Translations under genes and position numbers: made by a program
In this document: in pieces, positions 9,220 through 18,908 of the stretch
Layout of the letters: every line of letters begins with the position of its first letter
Numbering within the stretch: position 1 is the first letter of the stretch
The notes under the pieces: model-generated
What the model was told of the DNA's origin: nothing
What the model saw: only the letters and a program-made list of their open reading frames with translations
The model's database searches: none
Assembly: GCA_014239155.1 (NCBI GenBank)
Contig: JAAZZQ010000008.1
Span: 1-64,000, forward strand
Direction: 5' to 3'
Length of the DNA stretch: 64,000 nt
Origin: Lachnospiraceae bacterium
GTDB lineage: Bacteria; Bacillota; Clostridia; Lachnospirales; Lachnospiraceae

Positions 9220-9813
9220 TTACTTAGAATACAACTCAACAATAAGCATCTCATCTACAGGAACATCAATCACTTCTCTGGAAGGAAGCTCTTTAATCGT
9301 ACCCTTAAAGTTTTCCTGATCAACATCCATCCATTCTGGAGCCAGTCTGCCGTTTGTTGACTCTGCAATATCCTTATATCTCTGTAAGCTTCTGGATTTC
9401 TCTCTAATCTCAATCACATCGCCTGCGCTAATCAGATAAGAAGGTATATTGATGCACTTTCCGTTTACCAACACGTGCTTATGGCCAACAACTTGTCTCG
9501 CTTCTCTTCTTGTTCTGGCAAATCCCATACGAAAGACAACATTGTCAAGTCTTCTCTCAAGAAGAACCATCAAGTTTTCGCCAGTCATACCCTTCATTCT
9601 ATCAGCCTTCTCATAGTAATTGCGGAAAGGCTTCTCAAGAACGCCATAAATGAACTTTGCTTTCTGTTTCTCTCTCAACTGCAATCCATACTCACTCATT
9701 TTCTTTCCGGCTCTTAGAGATTTTCTTTTTGATTTCTTACCATATCCCAAAAATACAGGATCTAAATCAAGAGATCTGCATCTTTTAAGTACAGGAACTC
9801 TGTTTACTGCCAT
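9220..9813 (-). CDS. rpsD: 30S ribosomal protein S4
   Basis: Primary 16S rRNA-binding assembly protein, 197 residues, with an S4 RNA-binding domain in the second half ([20 protein letters not shown], then [20 protein letters not shown]). The start [19 protein letters not shown] lacks the N-terminal zinc-knuckle cysteines seen in some S4 forms, so it is the Cys-minus type. In E. coli S4 represses the alpha operon, and in Bacillus its own gene; see the hairpins upstream of rpsM. Confidence 0.97.
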   Translation of the reverse strand: MAVNRVPVLKRCRSLDLDPVFLGYGKKSKRKSLRAGKKMSEYGLQLREKQKAKFIYGVLEKPFRNYYEKADRMKGMTGENLMVLLERRLDNVVFRMGFARTRREARQVVGHKHVLVNGKCINIPSYLISAGDVIEIREKSRSLQRYKDIAESTNGRLAPEWMDVDQENFKGTIKELPSREVIDVPVDEMLIVELYSK

Positions 9814-9831
9814 GTTTTTATCCTCCTAACA

Positions 9832-10227
9832 TTATACTCTGCGGCGCTTTGGCGGACGGCATCCATTGTGTGGAACCGGTGTCACATCCTTGATGCTAGT
9901 CACTTCAAGACCACATGCCTGAAGTGCACGGATTGCTGCTTCTCTGCCGGAACCGGGACCCTTCACCATAACATCAACAGATTTCAAGCCGTGTACCAAA
10001 GCTGCTTTCGTAGCTGTCTCGGCTGCCATCTGAGCAGCATATGGAGTAGATTTCTTTGAACCTCTAAATCCCAGACCACCTGCACTTGCCCATGAAAGAG
10101 CATTTCCATCATTATCTGTCAATGTAACAATTGTATTGTTAAATGATGACTGAATATGTGCCTGTCCTCGTTCAACGTTTTTCTTTACGCGCTTTTTTGT
10201 CACTTTTTTTGTAACTTTTTTAGCCAT
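9832..10227 (-). CDS. rpsK: 30S ribosomal protein S11
   Basis: Platform protein of the small subunit, 131 residues. It has a basic start ([19 protein letters not shown]), the core [18 protein letters not shown] and [19 protein letters not shown], and ends with the expected [15 protein letters not shown]. It lies 18 bases before rpsD within the alpha block. Confidence 0.98.
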   Translation of the reverse strand: MAKKVTKKVTKKRVKKNVERGQAHIQSSFNNTIVTLTDNDGNALSWASAGGLGFRGSKKSTPYAAQMAAETATKAALVHGLKSVDVMVKGPGSGREAAIRALQACGLEVTSIKDVTPVPHNGCRPPKRRRV

Positions 10228-10336
10228 ACTAAACTAACCTACTTTCTCATTTCAACTTATTGTTTGCAATGTCTCATAGCAAACTGAGACCATTTCCGCT
10301 TATTCGCTACCGTTCAAAAATCGAACTTCTCAAACT

Positions 10337-10705
10337 TTACTTCTTCTTGTTCGCCACTGTTCTCTTAGGACCTTTTCTTGTTCTGGCATTTGTCTTGGTC
10401 TTCTGACCACGAACAGGAAGACCCTTTCTATGACGGATACCACGATAGCATCCAATCTCCTGTAATCTCTTGATATTCAAAGCAATCTCACGTCTGAGAT
10501 CACCTTCTACCATATACTCTTCCTCAATGATCACGCTAATTTTTTTTACGTCATCATCGGTCAGATCCCGAACACGAACATCAGGATTTACCCCTGCTTT
10601 CTCAAGGATCTTGTTTGCACTTACTCTGCCAATACCATAGATGTAAGTCAACCCAATTTCTACACGTTTTTCTCTTGGTAAGTCAACACCAGCAATACGA
10701 GCCAT
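10337..10705 (-). CDS. rpsM: 30S ribosomal protein S13
   Basis: Head protein of the small subunit that contacts the P-site tRNA and bridges to the 50S. It is 122 residues long, with the starting [20 protein letters not shown] and the C-terminal [20 protein letters not shown] characteristic of S13. The gene is preceded by an unusually long 311-base spacer after rpmJ that is full of hairpins, and followed by rpsK after 109 bases. Confidence 0.98.
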   Translation of the reverse strand: MARIAGVDLPREKRVEIGLTYIYGIGRVSANKILEKAGVNPDVRVRDLTDDDVKKISVIIEEEYMVEGDLRREIALNIKRLQEIGCYRGIRHRKGLPVRGQKTKTNARTRKGPKRTVANKKK

Positions 10706-11016
10706 GTTAAAATTCCTCCATTTTGCCTTGTGAAAAGGTTTTAAACTACCCTGTCACAGTTAATAGTAAACTAATTGATTGGGGCAATTGCCCGACCGGA
10801 TAACGACCCGGTTTGTCCGATACTACTTGGGGCAGAATGTCTTATTTTTTCTGCCACTTTGACGCATAGTCAAAGTTTTTTCGCGAAACTTTTCTCGGTA
10901 TCAAGAAGTAAACACACAACAGACCAAATGCCTGTTATATATTTATAGTATGTATTCTGATTGACGGATTAGAACACATACCTCAGCCGCTTTTTACAGA
11001 TTGAAAAGGATTTATC
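10706..11016 (-). promoter_or_regulatory. Structured spacer between rpmJ and rpsM
   Basis: No gene. Four hairpins in a row: GGGCAATTGCCC (10782-10793), ACCGG with CCGGT (10795-10812), GGCAGAA with TTCTGCC (10831-10855), and ACTTTGAC with GTCAAAGT (10856-10876). None is followed by a T-run on the minus strand, so read-through into rpsM is expected. The position matches that of the S4-controlled alpha-operon leader of E. coli, which suggests an autoregulatory leader. Confidence 0.5.
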
Positions 11017-11130
11017 TTAACCTTGTCTCTGCTTGTGTTTCGGATTTTCACAGATAATTCTGATCTTTCCTTTTCTCTTGATAACTTTGCATTTCTCGCA
11101 AATAGGTTTTACTGATGATCTAACTTTCAT
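11017..11130 (-). CDS. rpmJ: 50S ribosomal protein L36
   Basis: A 37-residue zinc-binding large-subunit protein. It reads [20 protein letters not shown] and then [17 protein letters not shown]. The Cys-x2-Cys pair plus the later Cys and His are the zinc ligands of the metal-binding form of L36. AAGGAGGG stands just upstream of the ATG. It lies 94 bases after infA. Confidence 0.97.
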   Translation of the reverse strand: MKVRSSVKPICEKCKVIKRKGKIRIICENPKHKQRQG

Positions 11131-11224
11131 GTTAAACCCTCCTTTCAAAAAGACCGTTTTACATTATATCATGCAGTCTGGGCAAATGCAAGCCCTATCC
11201 TAAAAATATTTTCATAAAATGGGT

Positions 11225-11443
11225 TTATTTGTCTCTCCATATAATTCGTCCCTTTGACAGGTCATATGGGGATAACTCCAATGTTACTTTGTCACCCGGA
11301 AGGATGCGGATAAAATTCTGTCTCAACTTTCCGCTGATGTGGGCGAGCACCCTATGGCCATTCTCCAACTCCACCTGAAACATTGTATTGGGGAGTTTTT
11401 CAACTACGGTTCCTTCAATTTCGATTACATCGGACTTTGACAT
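11225..11443 (-). CDS. infA: Translation initiation factor IF-1
   Basis: A single S1-like OB-fold protein of 72 residues that fills the ribosomal A site during initiation. [19 protein letters not shown], the core [20 protein letters not shown], and the closing [10 protein letters not shown] are diagnostic. It starts 2 bases after the KOW-protein stop codon, so the two are probably translated as a pair. Confidence 0.98.
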   Translation of the reverse strand: MSKSDVIEIEGTVVEKLPNTMFQVELENGHRVLAHISGKLRQNFIRILPGDKVTLELSPYDLSKGRIIWRDK

Positions 11444-11445
11444 TA

Positions 11446-11691
11446 TTATACCTCCTTAATGTCTCTATATAACTTGATTATATGCTTTATTTGCTCGTTT
11501 GTCACAGACGAGATATCAATCCTTCGGTTCTTTTTTATAATTTGTATATGTCTTTTATTCTTTTTCTTTGGTCTGTCGAGCGTCCGCACTGCTCCGTCTG
11601 CAACATATACAAAATCCTTTGTTTCATCAATAATAAGGTACAATGTATCCTTATCATGCCCTGCCAGCGAGTATGCCAGAAAACCTGTCAT
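11446..11691 (-). CDS. KOW / L14e-like RNA-binding protein
   Basis: An 81-residue basic protein found between map and infA in many Clostridia. It starts with a KOW-like segment ([20 protein letters not shown]) and continues with [20 protein letters not shown], resembling the archaeal and eukaryotic L14e/L27e fold. The role is not established; a ribosome-linked function is inferred only from the fold and from its place in the operon, 40 bases after map and 2 before infA. Confidence 0.85.
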   Translation of the reverse strand: MTGFLAYSLAGHDKDTLYLIIDETKDFVYVADGAVRTLDRPKKKNKRHIQIIKKNRRIDISSVTNEQIKHIIKLYRDIKEV

Positions 11692-11731
11692 CTTTCCTCT
11701 CCTATAATCTAATCCTTCCCTTTTCTGCTTT

Positions 11732-12484
11732 TTATAAGAGTGTCAAAATCTCCGGTTCACCATCAGTTATCAGAATCGTATTCTCATAATGTGCGGACAG
11801 TGAACCATCTTCTGTAACGACTGTCCAGTTGTCATCCAGCCATTCGACATCACCACAGCCCATATTGATCATAGGTTCTACCGCAAGTGTCATACCAGCC
11901 CGAAGTTTTATCCCTCTCTTTTTCTGTCTGAAATTTGGCACTTCCGGATCTTCGTGAAGAGAAGTTCCAATTCCATGCCCCACCAAATCGCGAACAATGC
12001 CATACCCAAACTTTGATACATAACTATCAATTGTATTCGATATATCATGAAGGTGATTCCCTGCTGTAGCTCTCTTTACTCCCTCAAAAAATGATCTCTT
12101 CGTCTCGTCTATCAACTTCTGCGCTTCTGGACTAATTCGACCCACGCCATGTGTCCTCGCAGCATCAGAATGATATCCCTTATAAATAAGCCCACAGTCA
12201 AGGCTCACAATATCGCCCTCCTGCAGAATCCTGTCTGCTCTAGGAATTCCATGCACCACCTCATCATTAACTGACACACAGATAGAAGCTGGATATCCGT
12301 TGTAATGCAGAAAATTAGGAATACATCCCATATCCCGAATCAGTTTTTCACCAAGTTGGTCAATGTAAAGTGTAGATATTCCCGGTTCGATTGCCTGCTC
12401 AAGCTCTTCGTGTACCTTCGCCAAAAGTCTGCACGATTCCCGCATCAGACTAATCTCACGCTGTGACTTTATTGTAACAGCCAT
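11732..12484 (-). CDS. map: Type I methionine aminopeptidase
   Basis: Removes the initiator methionine from new proteins. It is 250 residues long with all five metal ligands in place: two Asp in SLDCGLIYKGYHSDAARTHG, the His in GHGIGTSLHEDPEVPN, and the Glu residues in LAVEPMINMG and SAHYENTILIT. There is no N-terminal zinc-finger extension. It lies 30 bases after adk, the standard Firmicutes arrangement. Confidence 0.98.
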   Translation of the reverse strand: MAVTIKSQREISLMRESCRLLAKVHEELEQAIEPGISTLYIDQLGEKLIRDMGCIPNFLHYNGYPASICVSVNDEVVHGIPRADRILQEGDIVSLDCGLIYKGYHSDAARTHGVGRISPEAQKLIDETKRSFFEGVKRATAGNHLHDISNTIDSYVSKFGYGIVRDLVGHGIGTSLHEDPEVPNFRQKKRGIKLRAGMTLAVEPMINMGCGDVEWLDDNWTVVTEDGSLSAHYENTILITDGEPEILTLL

Positions 12485-12514
12485 TTTTCTTATTCCCCCA
12501 CACCATACCTTTCA

Positions 12515-13156
12515 TTAAGACAATATATTGACAATGGCCTCAAACACTTCTTTCATATCCACTGTGCCATCCACAGATTTCAATACACCTTTTGCCTCAT
12601 AGAAATCAATTAATGGCTGTGTCTGTTTATGATATACATCAAGACGATTCTGAACTGTCTCAGGCTTATCATCATCTCTTAATATCAATTCTGAACCACA
12701 AGTATCGCATATTCCCTCTTGTTTAGATGGAATATGAACAATGTGATAGGTCGCACCACAGTTCACACAAGCGCGTCTTCCAGACATTCTGTTAATAATA
12801 TTCTCGTCGGGTACATCTACGTTAATCGCATAGTCAATCTTGTCTCCGAGCTCTGTAAGTGCCTTGTCAAGAACCTCTGCCTGCGGGATTGTTCTAGGGA
12901 ATCCATCCAGCACATATCCATTTTGGCAGTCATCTTTTGCCACTCTGTCCAAAAGAATCTTAACAGTAAGTTCATCTGGCACCAATAATCCCTGATCCAT
13001 ATACTTCTTTGCTTCCATACCAAGTTCTGTGCCATTTTTGATATTTGCGCGGAAAATATCTCCTGTGGAAATATGTGGTATTGCAAATTTCTCTGCGATC
13101 ATCTTTGCCTGCGTTCCTTTTCCTGCCCCCGGTGCACCTAACATAATAATTTTCAT
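12515..13156 (-). CDS. adk: Adenylate kinase
   Basis: Interconverts AMP plus ATP with two ADP. The 213-residue protein starts at [16 protein letters not shown], with the P-loop at residues 7-15. The long LID domain holds a Cys4 zinc site (CVNCG and CDTCG), typical of Gram-positive enzymes, and [11 protein letters not shown] is the AMP-binding stretch. AAAGGAGG precedes the chosen ATG; the longer frame upstream has no support. It lies between secY and map. Confidence 0.98.
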   Translation of the reverse strand: MKIIMLGAPGAGKGTQAKMIAEKFAIPHISTGDIFRANIKNGTELGMEAKKYMDQGLLVPDELTVKILLDRVAKDDCQNGYVLDGFPRTIPQAEVLDKALTELGDKIDYAINVDVPDENIINRMSGRRACVNCGATYHIVHIPSKQEGICDTCGSELILRDDDKPETVQNRLDVYHKQTQPLIDFYEAKGVLKSVDGTVDMKEVFEAIVNILS

Positions 13157-13300
13157 TCTGTTTTCCTCCTTTAAAATATCACTGGAATTGCTGCGCTGCA
13201 CAACACAACATATGCCACTACATTGCTATATTTTATAGCTTCAATTCAATTTACCAAACTTTCTAATCAGGATAAACTCAACTCAAGCTATTCCATAATG

Positions 13301-13332
13301 GATAGAAGCAAAGCATATGCTTTGCTTCTATC
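13301..13332. repeat. Perfect 32-base palindrome between secY and adk
   Basis: GATAGAAGCAAAGCAT followed directly by its exact reverse complement, inside the 213-base secY-adk spacer. No T-run follows on the minus strand, so it is not a normal terminator. It may be an RNA-processing or attenuation hairpin that separates secY from the downstream genes. Confidence 0.65.
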
Positions 13333-13369
13333 TCTATCTAATCGTCCTGACTGCCTGCTTTCTCTGTCA

Positions 13370-14683
13370 TCAGTCATTCAAAAAACCTTTGTAATTGCGC
13401 ACAAGCATCTGAGATTCAATCTGCTTGATTGTCTCAAGCACAACACTTACGATAATAATCAAGCTTGTTCCGCCAAAGGAAACAGAAGCATTAAACACAC
13501 CGTTAAAGAAAAACGGAACTACTGCCACAATCACAAGCCCAACAGCGCCAATGAAAATAATTGCGTTGAGCACCTTGTTCAAATAATCGCTGGTTGGTTT
13601 GCCCGGTCTGATACCCGGTATAAATCCACCTTGTTTCTTCATGTTGTTTGCAATCTCCAAAGGATTGAACGTTAATGATGTGTAGAAATAAGCAAAAAAT
13701 ACGGTTAACACGATATATACTACAAGACCGATTGAATAGACTAGCTGGGATGGATTACACCAGTAATCTTGATTCAGACCATTTAAAATCTGTCTCCATA
13801 CACCATTGCCGTTATATCCAACCAGCGTTGAGATAACAATCGGAAACTGCATCAGCGAAGATGCAAAGATAATTGGGATAACCCCTGCTGTATTCACCTT
13901 TAAAGGAAGAAATGTCATCTGGCCACCAACCATTTTATTTCCCTGAATTTTCTTGGCATATTGCACAGGAATCTTGCGCATAGCGCTGTTGAGAATGACA
14001 ACAAATACTGTCATTGCCAAAATAATAGCAATGATAATCACTCCTGCAACGACTGCAAGAGGAATTGATTTGCCCTTGCAGAACTGCTCATATAATTTTG
14101 CGAAATCATCTGGCAAACGAGAGATAATATTGATAACAAGCACAATTGAAATACCGTTACCCACACCTTTCTCAGTGATACGCTCACCAATCCACATCAG
14201 AAATGCACTGCCTGCTGTCAATACAGCAATCACTGTTATAACCTCTAACGGACCAAATTTTTGAAGCAATCCCTGATTGCCAAAACCGATTGCCATCGCA
14301 GCGCTCTCAATCAAAGCAAGTCCCACAGTAACGTATCGTGTGATGGAAGCAATCTTCTTTCTCCCATCTTCTCCATCCTTCTGCATTTCTTCTAGCTTTG
14401 GAATCGCTATCGTGAGAAGCTGCATAATGATGGAAGAAGTAATATATGGTGTAATATTGAGCGCAAACACAGACATTCTTGAAAAAGAACCGCCTGTAAA
14501 AGCATCAAAAAAATTGAATGCACCACCGGTTTGCGCCTCAAACCAGGAGGAAAAATAATCTCTGTTCACACCGGGGATCGGAAGCTGGGAACCAAAACGA
14601 ATCACCACCAACATCAAAAAAGTAAATAGCAGCTTTACCCGAATATCCTTGATCTTAAACGCATTCTTTAATGTAGAAAACAT
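13370..14683 (-). CDS. secY: Protein translocase subunit SecY
   Basis: Channel-forming subunit of the Sec translocon in the cytoplasmic membrane, 437 residues with ten predicted membrane segments. Signatures include the N-terminal RVKLLFTFLMLVVIRFGSQLPIPG, the plug-region GGSFSRMSVFALNITPYITSS, and RITEKGVGNGISIV in TM5. The C-terminus ends in KGFLND. Its ATG overlaps the rplO stop codon by one base (TAATG), implying coupled translation. Confidence 0.98.
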   Translation of the reverse strand: MFSTLKNAFKIKDIRVKLLFTFLMLVVIRFGSQLPIPGVNRDYFSSWFEAQTGGAFNFFDAFTGGSFSRMSVFALNITPYITSSIIMQLLTIAIPKLEEMQKDGEDGRKKIASITRYVTVGLALIESAAMAIGFGNQGLLQKFGPLEVITVIAVLTAGSAFLMWIGERITEKGVGNGISIVLVINIISRLPDDFAKLYEQFCKGKSIPLAVVAGVIIIAIILAMTVFVVILNSAMRKIPVQYAKKIQGNKMVGGQMTFLPLKVNTAGVIPIIFASSLMQFPIVISTLVGYNGNGVWRQILNGLNQDYWCNPSQLVYSIGLVVYIVLTVFFAYFYTSLTFNPLEIANNMKKQGGFIPGIRPGKPTSDYLNKVLNAIIFIGAVGLVIVAVVPFFFNGVFNASVSFGGTSLIIIVSVVLETIKQIESQMLVRNYKGFLND

Positions 14684-15129
14684 TAGATCACCTCTGCTGT
14701 TCCACCAAGCGCTTCAATCTTTTCCTTGGCAGATGCACTGTATGCATTTACTTGAACATTGAGCTTCTTGGTTAATTCTCCTCTACCTAAAATCTTTACT
14801 CCATCTCTAGGATTTTTTACGATTCCAGTCTCGATTAATGTGTCTACTGATACGGTAGCTCCATCCTCAAATCTCTCTAATACTTCAAGGTTAATCGCAA
14901 CGATTTCCTTTGTGTTTCTGTTGTGGAAACCTCTCTTAGGAATTCGTCTATACAATGGCATCTGACCACCTTCAAAACCCGGTCTTGGCGCTCCGGAACG
15001 AGCTTTTTGTCCCTTGTGGCCTTTGCCGGCTGTCTTGCCATTTCCTGAGCCGTGTCCACGGCCTCTTCTAAAATTATCGCTGTGCTTAGAGCCTTCGGCA
15101 GGTCTTAAATTAGATAATTCTAAACTCAT
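14683..15129 (-). CDS. rplO: 50S ribosomal protein L15
   Basis: Late-assembly large-subunit protein, 148 residues. It shows the Gly/Lys-rich N-terminal loop [20 protein letters not shown] and the [19 protein letters not shown] motif. The stop codon overlaps the secY start. It sits 19 bases after rpmD. Confidence 0.98.
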   Translation of the reverse strand: MSLELSNLRPAEGSKHSDNFRRGRGHGSGNGKTAGKGHKGQKARSGAPRPGFEGGQMPLYRRIPKRGFHNRNTKEIVAINLEVLERFEDGATVSVDTLIETGIVKNPRDGVKILGRGELTKKLNVQVNAYSASAKEKIEALGGTAEVI

Positions 15130-15148
15130 TTTCTGACACCTCCCTTAT

Positions 15149-15331
15149 CTATGCTTCTTCAACTTTAACTAAATGATTTACTTTGCGAATCATACCTCTG
15201 GTTGCTGCATTGTCAGGAAGCTCTACTGTCTTGTGAAGCTTTGTGAGTCCCATTGCTTCAACAGTCGCTTTGTTCTTGGGCACAGCACCGATTGTTGATT
15301 TGATTAAAGTAACTTTTAATGTCTTTGCCAT
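15149..15331 (-). CDS. rpmD: 50S ribosomal protein L30
   Basis: A 60-residue large-subunit protein: MAKTLKVTLIKSTIGAVPKN then a central ATVEAMGLTKLHKTVELPD. The MAKTLKV start has the normal length for L30; an upstream in-frame start would add 16 residues unlike the family. It lies between rpsE and rplO. Confidence 0.97.
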   Translation of the reverse strand: MAKTLKVTLIKSTIGAVPKNKATVEAMGLTKLHKTVELPDNAATRGMIRKVNHLVKVEEA

Positions 15332-15398
15332 CTTCAAAACCTCCATACCGCCAACGACCACAAATTTGGACGTCAGCACAAATTTGTCAGCGCTTCCC

Positions 15399-15908
15399 TT
15401 AAGCCATAATCTCGTCGATAGATTTACCGCGATTTGCAGCCACCTGCTCTGGTGTCTTTAATTGTGAAAGACCAGCAATGGTAGAAAGTACTACGTTCTG
15501 TTTATTATTAGAACCCAAAGACTTTGTACGGATATTCTTAATACCTGCAAGCTCACATACGACACGCGCAGGACCACCCGCGATGATACCTGTACCTTCA
15601 GGAGCCCGCTTTAACAGAACACTTGAAGAGCCATAGTTGCCAATGAAGTCATGCGTAATGGAGTTGTTCTCATCCATAGCAACTGTGATCAGTTTCTTAA
15701 TCGCATCTTCCTTTCCCTTGCGAATCGCCTCAGGGATTTCTACGGCTTTACCAAGTCCGGCACCTACGTGACCATTGCCGTCACCAACAACTACCAGAGC
15801 GGTAAACCGCATGTTACGTCCACCCTTAACAGTTTTGGTTACGCGCTTAATTGTTACAACCTTATCTGTTAATTCAAGCTGACTAGCATCAATGATTGTA
15901 CGTTTCAT
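15399..15908 (-). CDS. rpsE: 30S ribosomal protein S5
   Basis: Small-subunit protein at the mRNA entry channel that guards decoding accuracy. It has 169 residues, a double-stranded-RNA-binding-like N-terminal part ([19 protein letters not shown]) and a C-terminal domain with [17 protein letters not shown]. It follows rplR by 16 bases. Confidence 0.98.
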   Translation of the reverse strand: MKRTIIDASQLELTDKVVTIKRVTKTVKGGRNMRFTALVVVGDGNGHVGAGLGKAVEIPEAIRKGKEDAIKKLITVAMDENNSITHDFIGNYGSSSVLLKRAPEGTGIIAGGPARVVCELAGIKNIRTKSLGSNNKQNVVLSTIAGLSQLKTPEQVAANRGKSIDEIMA

Positions 15909-15924
15909 GTGATTTTCTCCCTTC

Positions 15925-16293
15925 CTAGAATACTAAGCCAGCTTCTCTTGCTGCCTCAGCCAAAGCTGCAATTTTTCCGTGGTATAAAAAGCCGCCTCTA
16001 TCAAAAACTACTTCTGTGATACCCTTATCCATTGCTCTTTTTGCAATTATCTTACCCAAATATGCTGCTGCCTCAATGTCATTGGTCTTCTTCAGCTCAG
16101 CCTTTACCTCTTTCTCCACTGTAGAAGCTGCGACTAATGTATTTCCAACGGTATCGTCAATAATTTGAGCATACATATGATTATTGCTTCTGAATACTGA
16201 CAGACGCGGTCTTTCTGATGTACCGCTTAAACGGTTACGTATTCTCATGTGTTTCTTTGCACGCAGTTCTGCTCTTGATCTCTTACTAACCAT
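15925..16293 (-). CDS. rplR: 50S ribosomal protein L18
   Basis: 5S rRNA-binding protein of the central protuberance, 122 residues. It has the basic N-terminus [20 protein letters not shown], then [20 protein letters not shown] and a C-terminal [20 protein letters not shown]. Gene order rplF-rplR-rpsE is standard. Confidence 0.98.
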   Translation of the reverse strand: MVSKRSRAELRAKKHMRIRNRLSGTSERPRLSVFRSNNHMYAQIIDDTVGNTLVAASTVEKEVKAELKKTNDIEAAAYLGKIIAKRAMDKGITEVVFDRGGFLYHGKIAALAEAAREAGLVF

Positions 16294-16311
16294 TTTTTAC
16301 GCCCTCCTTAT

Positions 16312-16854
16312 TTACTTCTTACCAGTCTTACCAACTTTACGTCTGATTGTCTCATCAGCATACTTAATACCCTTGCCCTTGTAAGGCTCTGGTCTTCTCT
16401 TGTCTCTGATTTCAGCCGCGAATTGTCCAACTTTTTCTTTATCAATACCCTTCACGATAATAACATTTGTACCTTCCAGTACTGTTTCAATCCCCTCAGG
16501 GTCAATCATCTCAACTGGATGCGAATATCCCAAAGATAATGTCAATTTCTTTCCCGCTTTCGCTGCTCTATAACCTACGCCATTTACTTCAAGTTTCTTC
16601 TCATAACCAGAAGTCACACCAACAACCATATTATTGATGAGTGTTCTTGTAAGACCATGTAAAGACTTCATTTTCTTTAAGTCATTTGGTCTTACAACAG
16701 TTATCTCTGCACCTTCAATCTTAATTTCCATCTCTGCCGGAAGCACTCTCTCAAGTGTTCCCTTAGGACCTTTTACAGTCACTTTATTATTTTCTGCAAC
16801 TTCTACAGTAACCCCTGCAGGAATCGCGATTGGCATTCTTCCTATACGTGACAT
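16312..16854 (-). CDS. rplF: 50S ribosomal protein L6
   Basis: Large-subunit protein near the factor-binding site, 180 residues, made of two similar domains. [15 protein letters not shown] at the start and [16 protein letters not shown] near the end are diagnostic. Preceded by GGAGG and 46 bases after rpsH. Confidence 0.98.
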   Translation of the reverse strand: MSRIGRMPIAIPAGVTVEVAENNKVTVKGPKGTLERVLPAEMEIKIEGAEITVVRPNDLKKMKSLHGLTRTLINNMVVGVTSGYEKKLEVNGVGYRAAKAGKKLTLSLGYSHPVEMIDPEGIETVLEGTNVIIVKGIDKEKVGQFAAEIRDKRRPEPYKGKGIKYADETIRRKVGKTGKK

Positions 16855-16900
16855 GCCCGTACCTCCTAATATTATTTAATTCAACTCAATTTTATCATCC

Positions 16901-17302
16901 TTACCAGATAAATGCTAGCACTTCACCGCCGACCTGAAGGCGTCTTGCCTCCTTGTCTGTAATCACACCTTGATTGGTGGAGATAATGGCAATACCAAGT
17001 CCGCCAAGTACCTTTGGCAGCTCATCTTTACCCGCATAAATACGAAGACCCGGCTTGGAAATTCTCTTTAAACCTGTAATAATCTTCTCATTCTTGTCTG
17101 CGCCATACTTTAATGTAATATGAATCGTCTTGAACGAACCATCTTCCACAACGTCAAACGCCTTTATATATCCCTCATCCAAAAGTATCTGTGCAATCGC
17201 CAGTTTCATCTTTGATGAAGGAACATCTACTGTATCATGCTTTGCTGTGTTCGCATTACGAATTCTTGTGAGCATATCTGCAATAGGATCATTCATTGTC
17301 AT
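16901..17302 (-). CDS. rpsH: 30S ribosomal protein S8
   Basis: Central-domain 16S rRNA-binding protein, 133 residues. It starts [19 protein letters not shown] and ends with [25 protein letters not shown]. In E. coli it is the repressor of the spc operon; whether that holds here is not visible. A hairpin-rich 98-base spacer separates it from rpsN upstream. Confidence 0.98.
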   Translation of the reverse strand: MTMNDPIADMLTRIRNANTAKHDTVDVPSSKMKLAIAQILLDEGYIKAFDVVEDGSFKTIHITLKYGADKNEKIITGLKRISKPGLRIYAGKDELPKVLGGLGIAIISTNQGVITDKEARRLQVGGEVLAFIW

Positions 17303-17326
17303 TTCAGTTTCCTCCTTATTATATAT

Positions 17327-17400
17327 AAACGAAACATCGTTTTTCTCAGGAGCTGCATTTCAACTCCTCAGAAAATCTTTTCGTAAACGAAACTTCGTTT
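17327..17400 (-). promoter_or_regulatory. Triple-hairpin spacer between rpsN and rpsH
   Basis: AAACGA-AACA-TCGTTT (17327-17342), then TTTTCTCAGGAG with CTCCTCAGAAAA (17341-17375, 11 of 12 pair), then AAACGA-AACT-TCGTTT (17385-17400). The outer two hairpins are near-identical copies that frame the middle one. They begin right after the rpsN stop codon. Their role is unknown; control of downstream spc genes is a guess from position. Confidence 0.5.
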
Positions 17401-17586
17401 TTACCAGCTTGCCTTCTTCACACCGGGAATCTGACCCTTGTATGCCAACTCGCGGAAGCATATTCTGCAAATTCCATACTTTCTTAAGTATGCGTGTGGA
17501 CGGCCACAGATTCTGCAACGACTGTATTCCTGTGTAGAAAACTTCGGTTTGCGCTGCTGTTTGATTTTCATTGCTGTTTTAGCCAT
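17401..17586 (-). CDS. rpsN: 30S ribosomal protein S14, zinc-binding type
   Basis: Short 61-residue S14 with the two Cys-x2-Cys pairs ([20 protein letters not shown]) that hold zinc; this is the C+ form normal in Clostridia. The C-terminal [11 protein letters not shown] is invariant. It lies 17 bases after rplE. Confidence 0.97.
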   Translation of the reverse strand: MAKTAMKIKQQRKPKFSTQEYSRCRICGRPHAYLRKYGICRICFRELAYKGQIPGVKKASW

Positions 17587-17603
17587 GAGAATTTACCTCC
17601 TTA

Positions 17604-18143
17604 TTATTTTGCGAAAGGCATGTTAAACTGTGTCAACAGTTCACGTGCTTCCTCATCACTCTTGGCAGTTGTTACAAAAACGATATCCATACCTCTTACT
17701 TTATCAACCTTATCATATTCAATCTCGGGAAAAATAATTTGTTCCTTAATACCAAGTGCATAATTTCCTCTTCCGTCAAATCCATTGGGATTGACACCTC
17801 TAAAGTCACGCACGCGGGGAAGTGCAAGGTTTACAAGGCGGTCTAAGAATTCATACATTTTCTCACCGCGAAGTGTCACTTTGCATCCGATTGCCATACC
17901 CTCACGAATCTTGAAATTGGCAATTGCCTTCTTCGCCTTTGTAGTAACAGCTTTCTGCCCTGTGATAATCTCCATGTCCTTCACAGCTGACTCCAACGCC
18001 TTTGCATTGTCCTTCGCCTCACCGACACCCATGTTGACCACAATCTTGTCAAGCTTGGGAACTTCCATGACATTCTTATATCCAAACTTTTTGACCATAG
18101 CATCTACAATCTCGTTTTTATATATATCTTTCAGTCTACTCAC
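17604..18143 (-). CDS. rplE: 50S ribosomal protein L5
   Basis: 5S rRNA-binding protein of the central protuberance that contacts the P-site tRNA, 179 residues. Typical stretches: [33 protein letters not shown] and [20 protein letters not shown]. It follows rplX by 24 bases. Confidence 0.98.
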   Translation of the reverse strand: MSRLKDIYKNEIVDAMVKKFGYKNVMEVPKLDKIVVNMGVGEAKDNAKALESAVKDMEIITGQKAVTTKAKKAIANFKIREGMAIGCKVTLRGEKMYEFLDRLVNLALPRVRDFRGVNPNGFDGRGNYALGIKEQIIFPEIEYDKVDKVRGMDIVFVTTAKSDEEARELLTQFNMPFAK

Positions 18144-18167
18144 CAGTCTGGTCCTCCTTTCCTTGAA

Positions 18168-18473
18168 TTAATCAATCACTTCGCCTGTTGTCTTTGCGAA
18201 ACGTACTTTCTTCTCCCCATCCATCTTAAAGCCAATTCTTGTAGCTTTTCCTTTGTGAAGATACATTACGTTTGAAATATCAATCGGAGCTTCTTTCTTG
18301 ATAATGCCGCCAGTCTGGTTGGCAGCAGAAGGCTTTGCATGTTTTGTCGCCATGTTGATACCCTCTACAAGAACTTTACCATTCTTTGTGTCAACCGATA
18401 AAACTTTGCCCTCTTTGTCCTTTTCTTTGCCGGCGATTACTTTGACTGTATCGCCCTTCTTTATCTTTAACAT
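18168..18473 (-). CDS. rplX: 50S ribosomal protein L24
   Basis: Assembly-initiator protein of the large subunit, 101 residues, with an N-terminal KOW motif (KKGDTVKVIAGKEKDKEGKV) and the later GGIIKKEAPIDISNVM. It starts 12 bases after rplN. Confidence 0.98.
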   Translation of the reverse strand: MLKIKKGDTVKVIAGKEKDKEGKVLSVDTKNGKVLVEGINMATKHAKPSAANQTGGIIKKEAPIDISNVMYLHKGKATRIGFKMDGEKKVRFAKTTGEVID

Positions 18474-18485
18474 TCCGGCACCTCC

Positions 18486-18854
18486 TTATAATACTTCAGG
18501 AGCTAAGGAAACAATTTTCATAAACTGTTTTTCACGAAGCTCTCTTGCCACTGGCCCAAAAATACGTGTTCCCCTTGGAGTCTTATCATCCTTGATGATA
18601 ACAGCGGCATTTTCATCAAATCTAATATAAGAACCGTCCTTACGACGAGCGCCCTTTACGGTACGTACAACTACAGCTTTCACTACGTCGCCCTTTTTTA
18701 CAACGCCGCCTGGTGTTGCATCTTTAACGCTGGCAACAATCACATCACCAATGCCTGCATATCTTCTTGTAGATCCACCCATAACTCTGATGCAGAGCAG
18801 TTCTTTTGCACCAGTATTATCAGCGACTTTCAGTCTGCTTTCCTGTTGTATCAT
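18486..18854 (-). CDS. rplN: 50S ribosomal protein L14
   Basis: Large-subunit protein at the intersubunit bridge, 122 residues. [20 protein letters not shown] at the start and [15 protein letters not shown] near the end are textbook. It follows rpsQ after 54 bases. Confidence 0.98.
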   Translation of the reverse strand: MIQQESRLKVADNTGAKELLCIRVMGGSTRRYAGIGDVIVASVKDATPGGVVKKGDVVKAVVVRTVKGARRKDGSYIRFDENAAVIIKDDKTPRGTRIFGPVARELREKQFMKIVSLAPEVL

Positions 18855-18908
18855 GCTTATTCTCCTTCCAAAACCATGCTATGCTATGCATCGCACTGTT
18901 CTTAAAAT

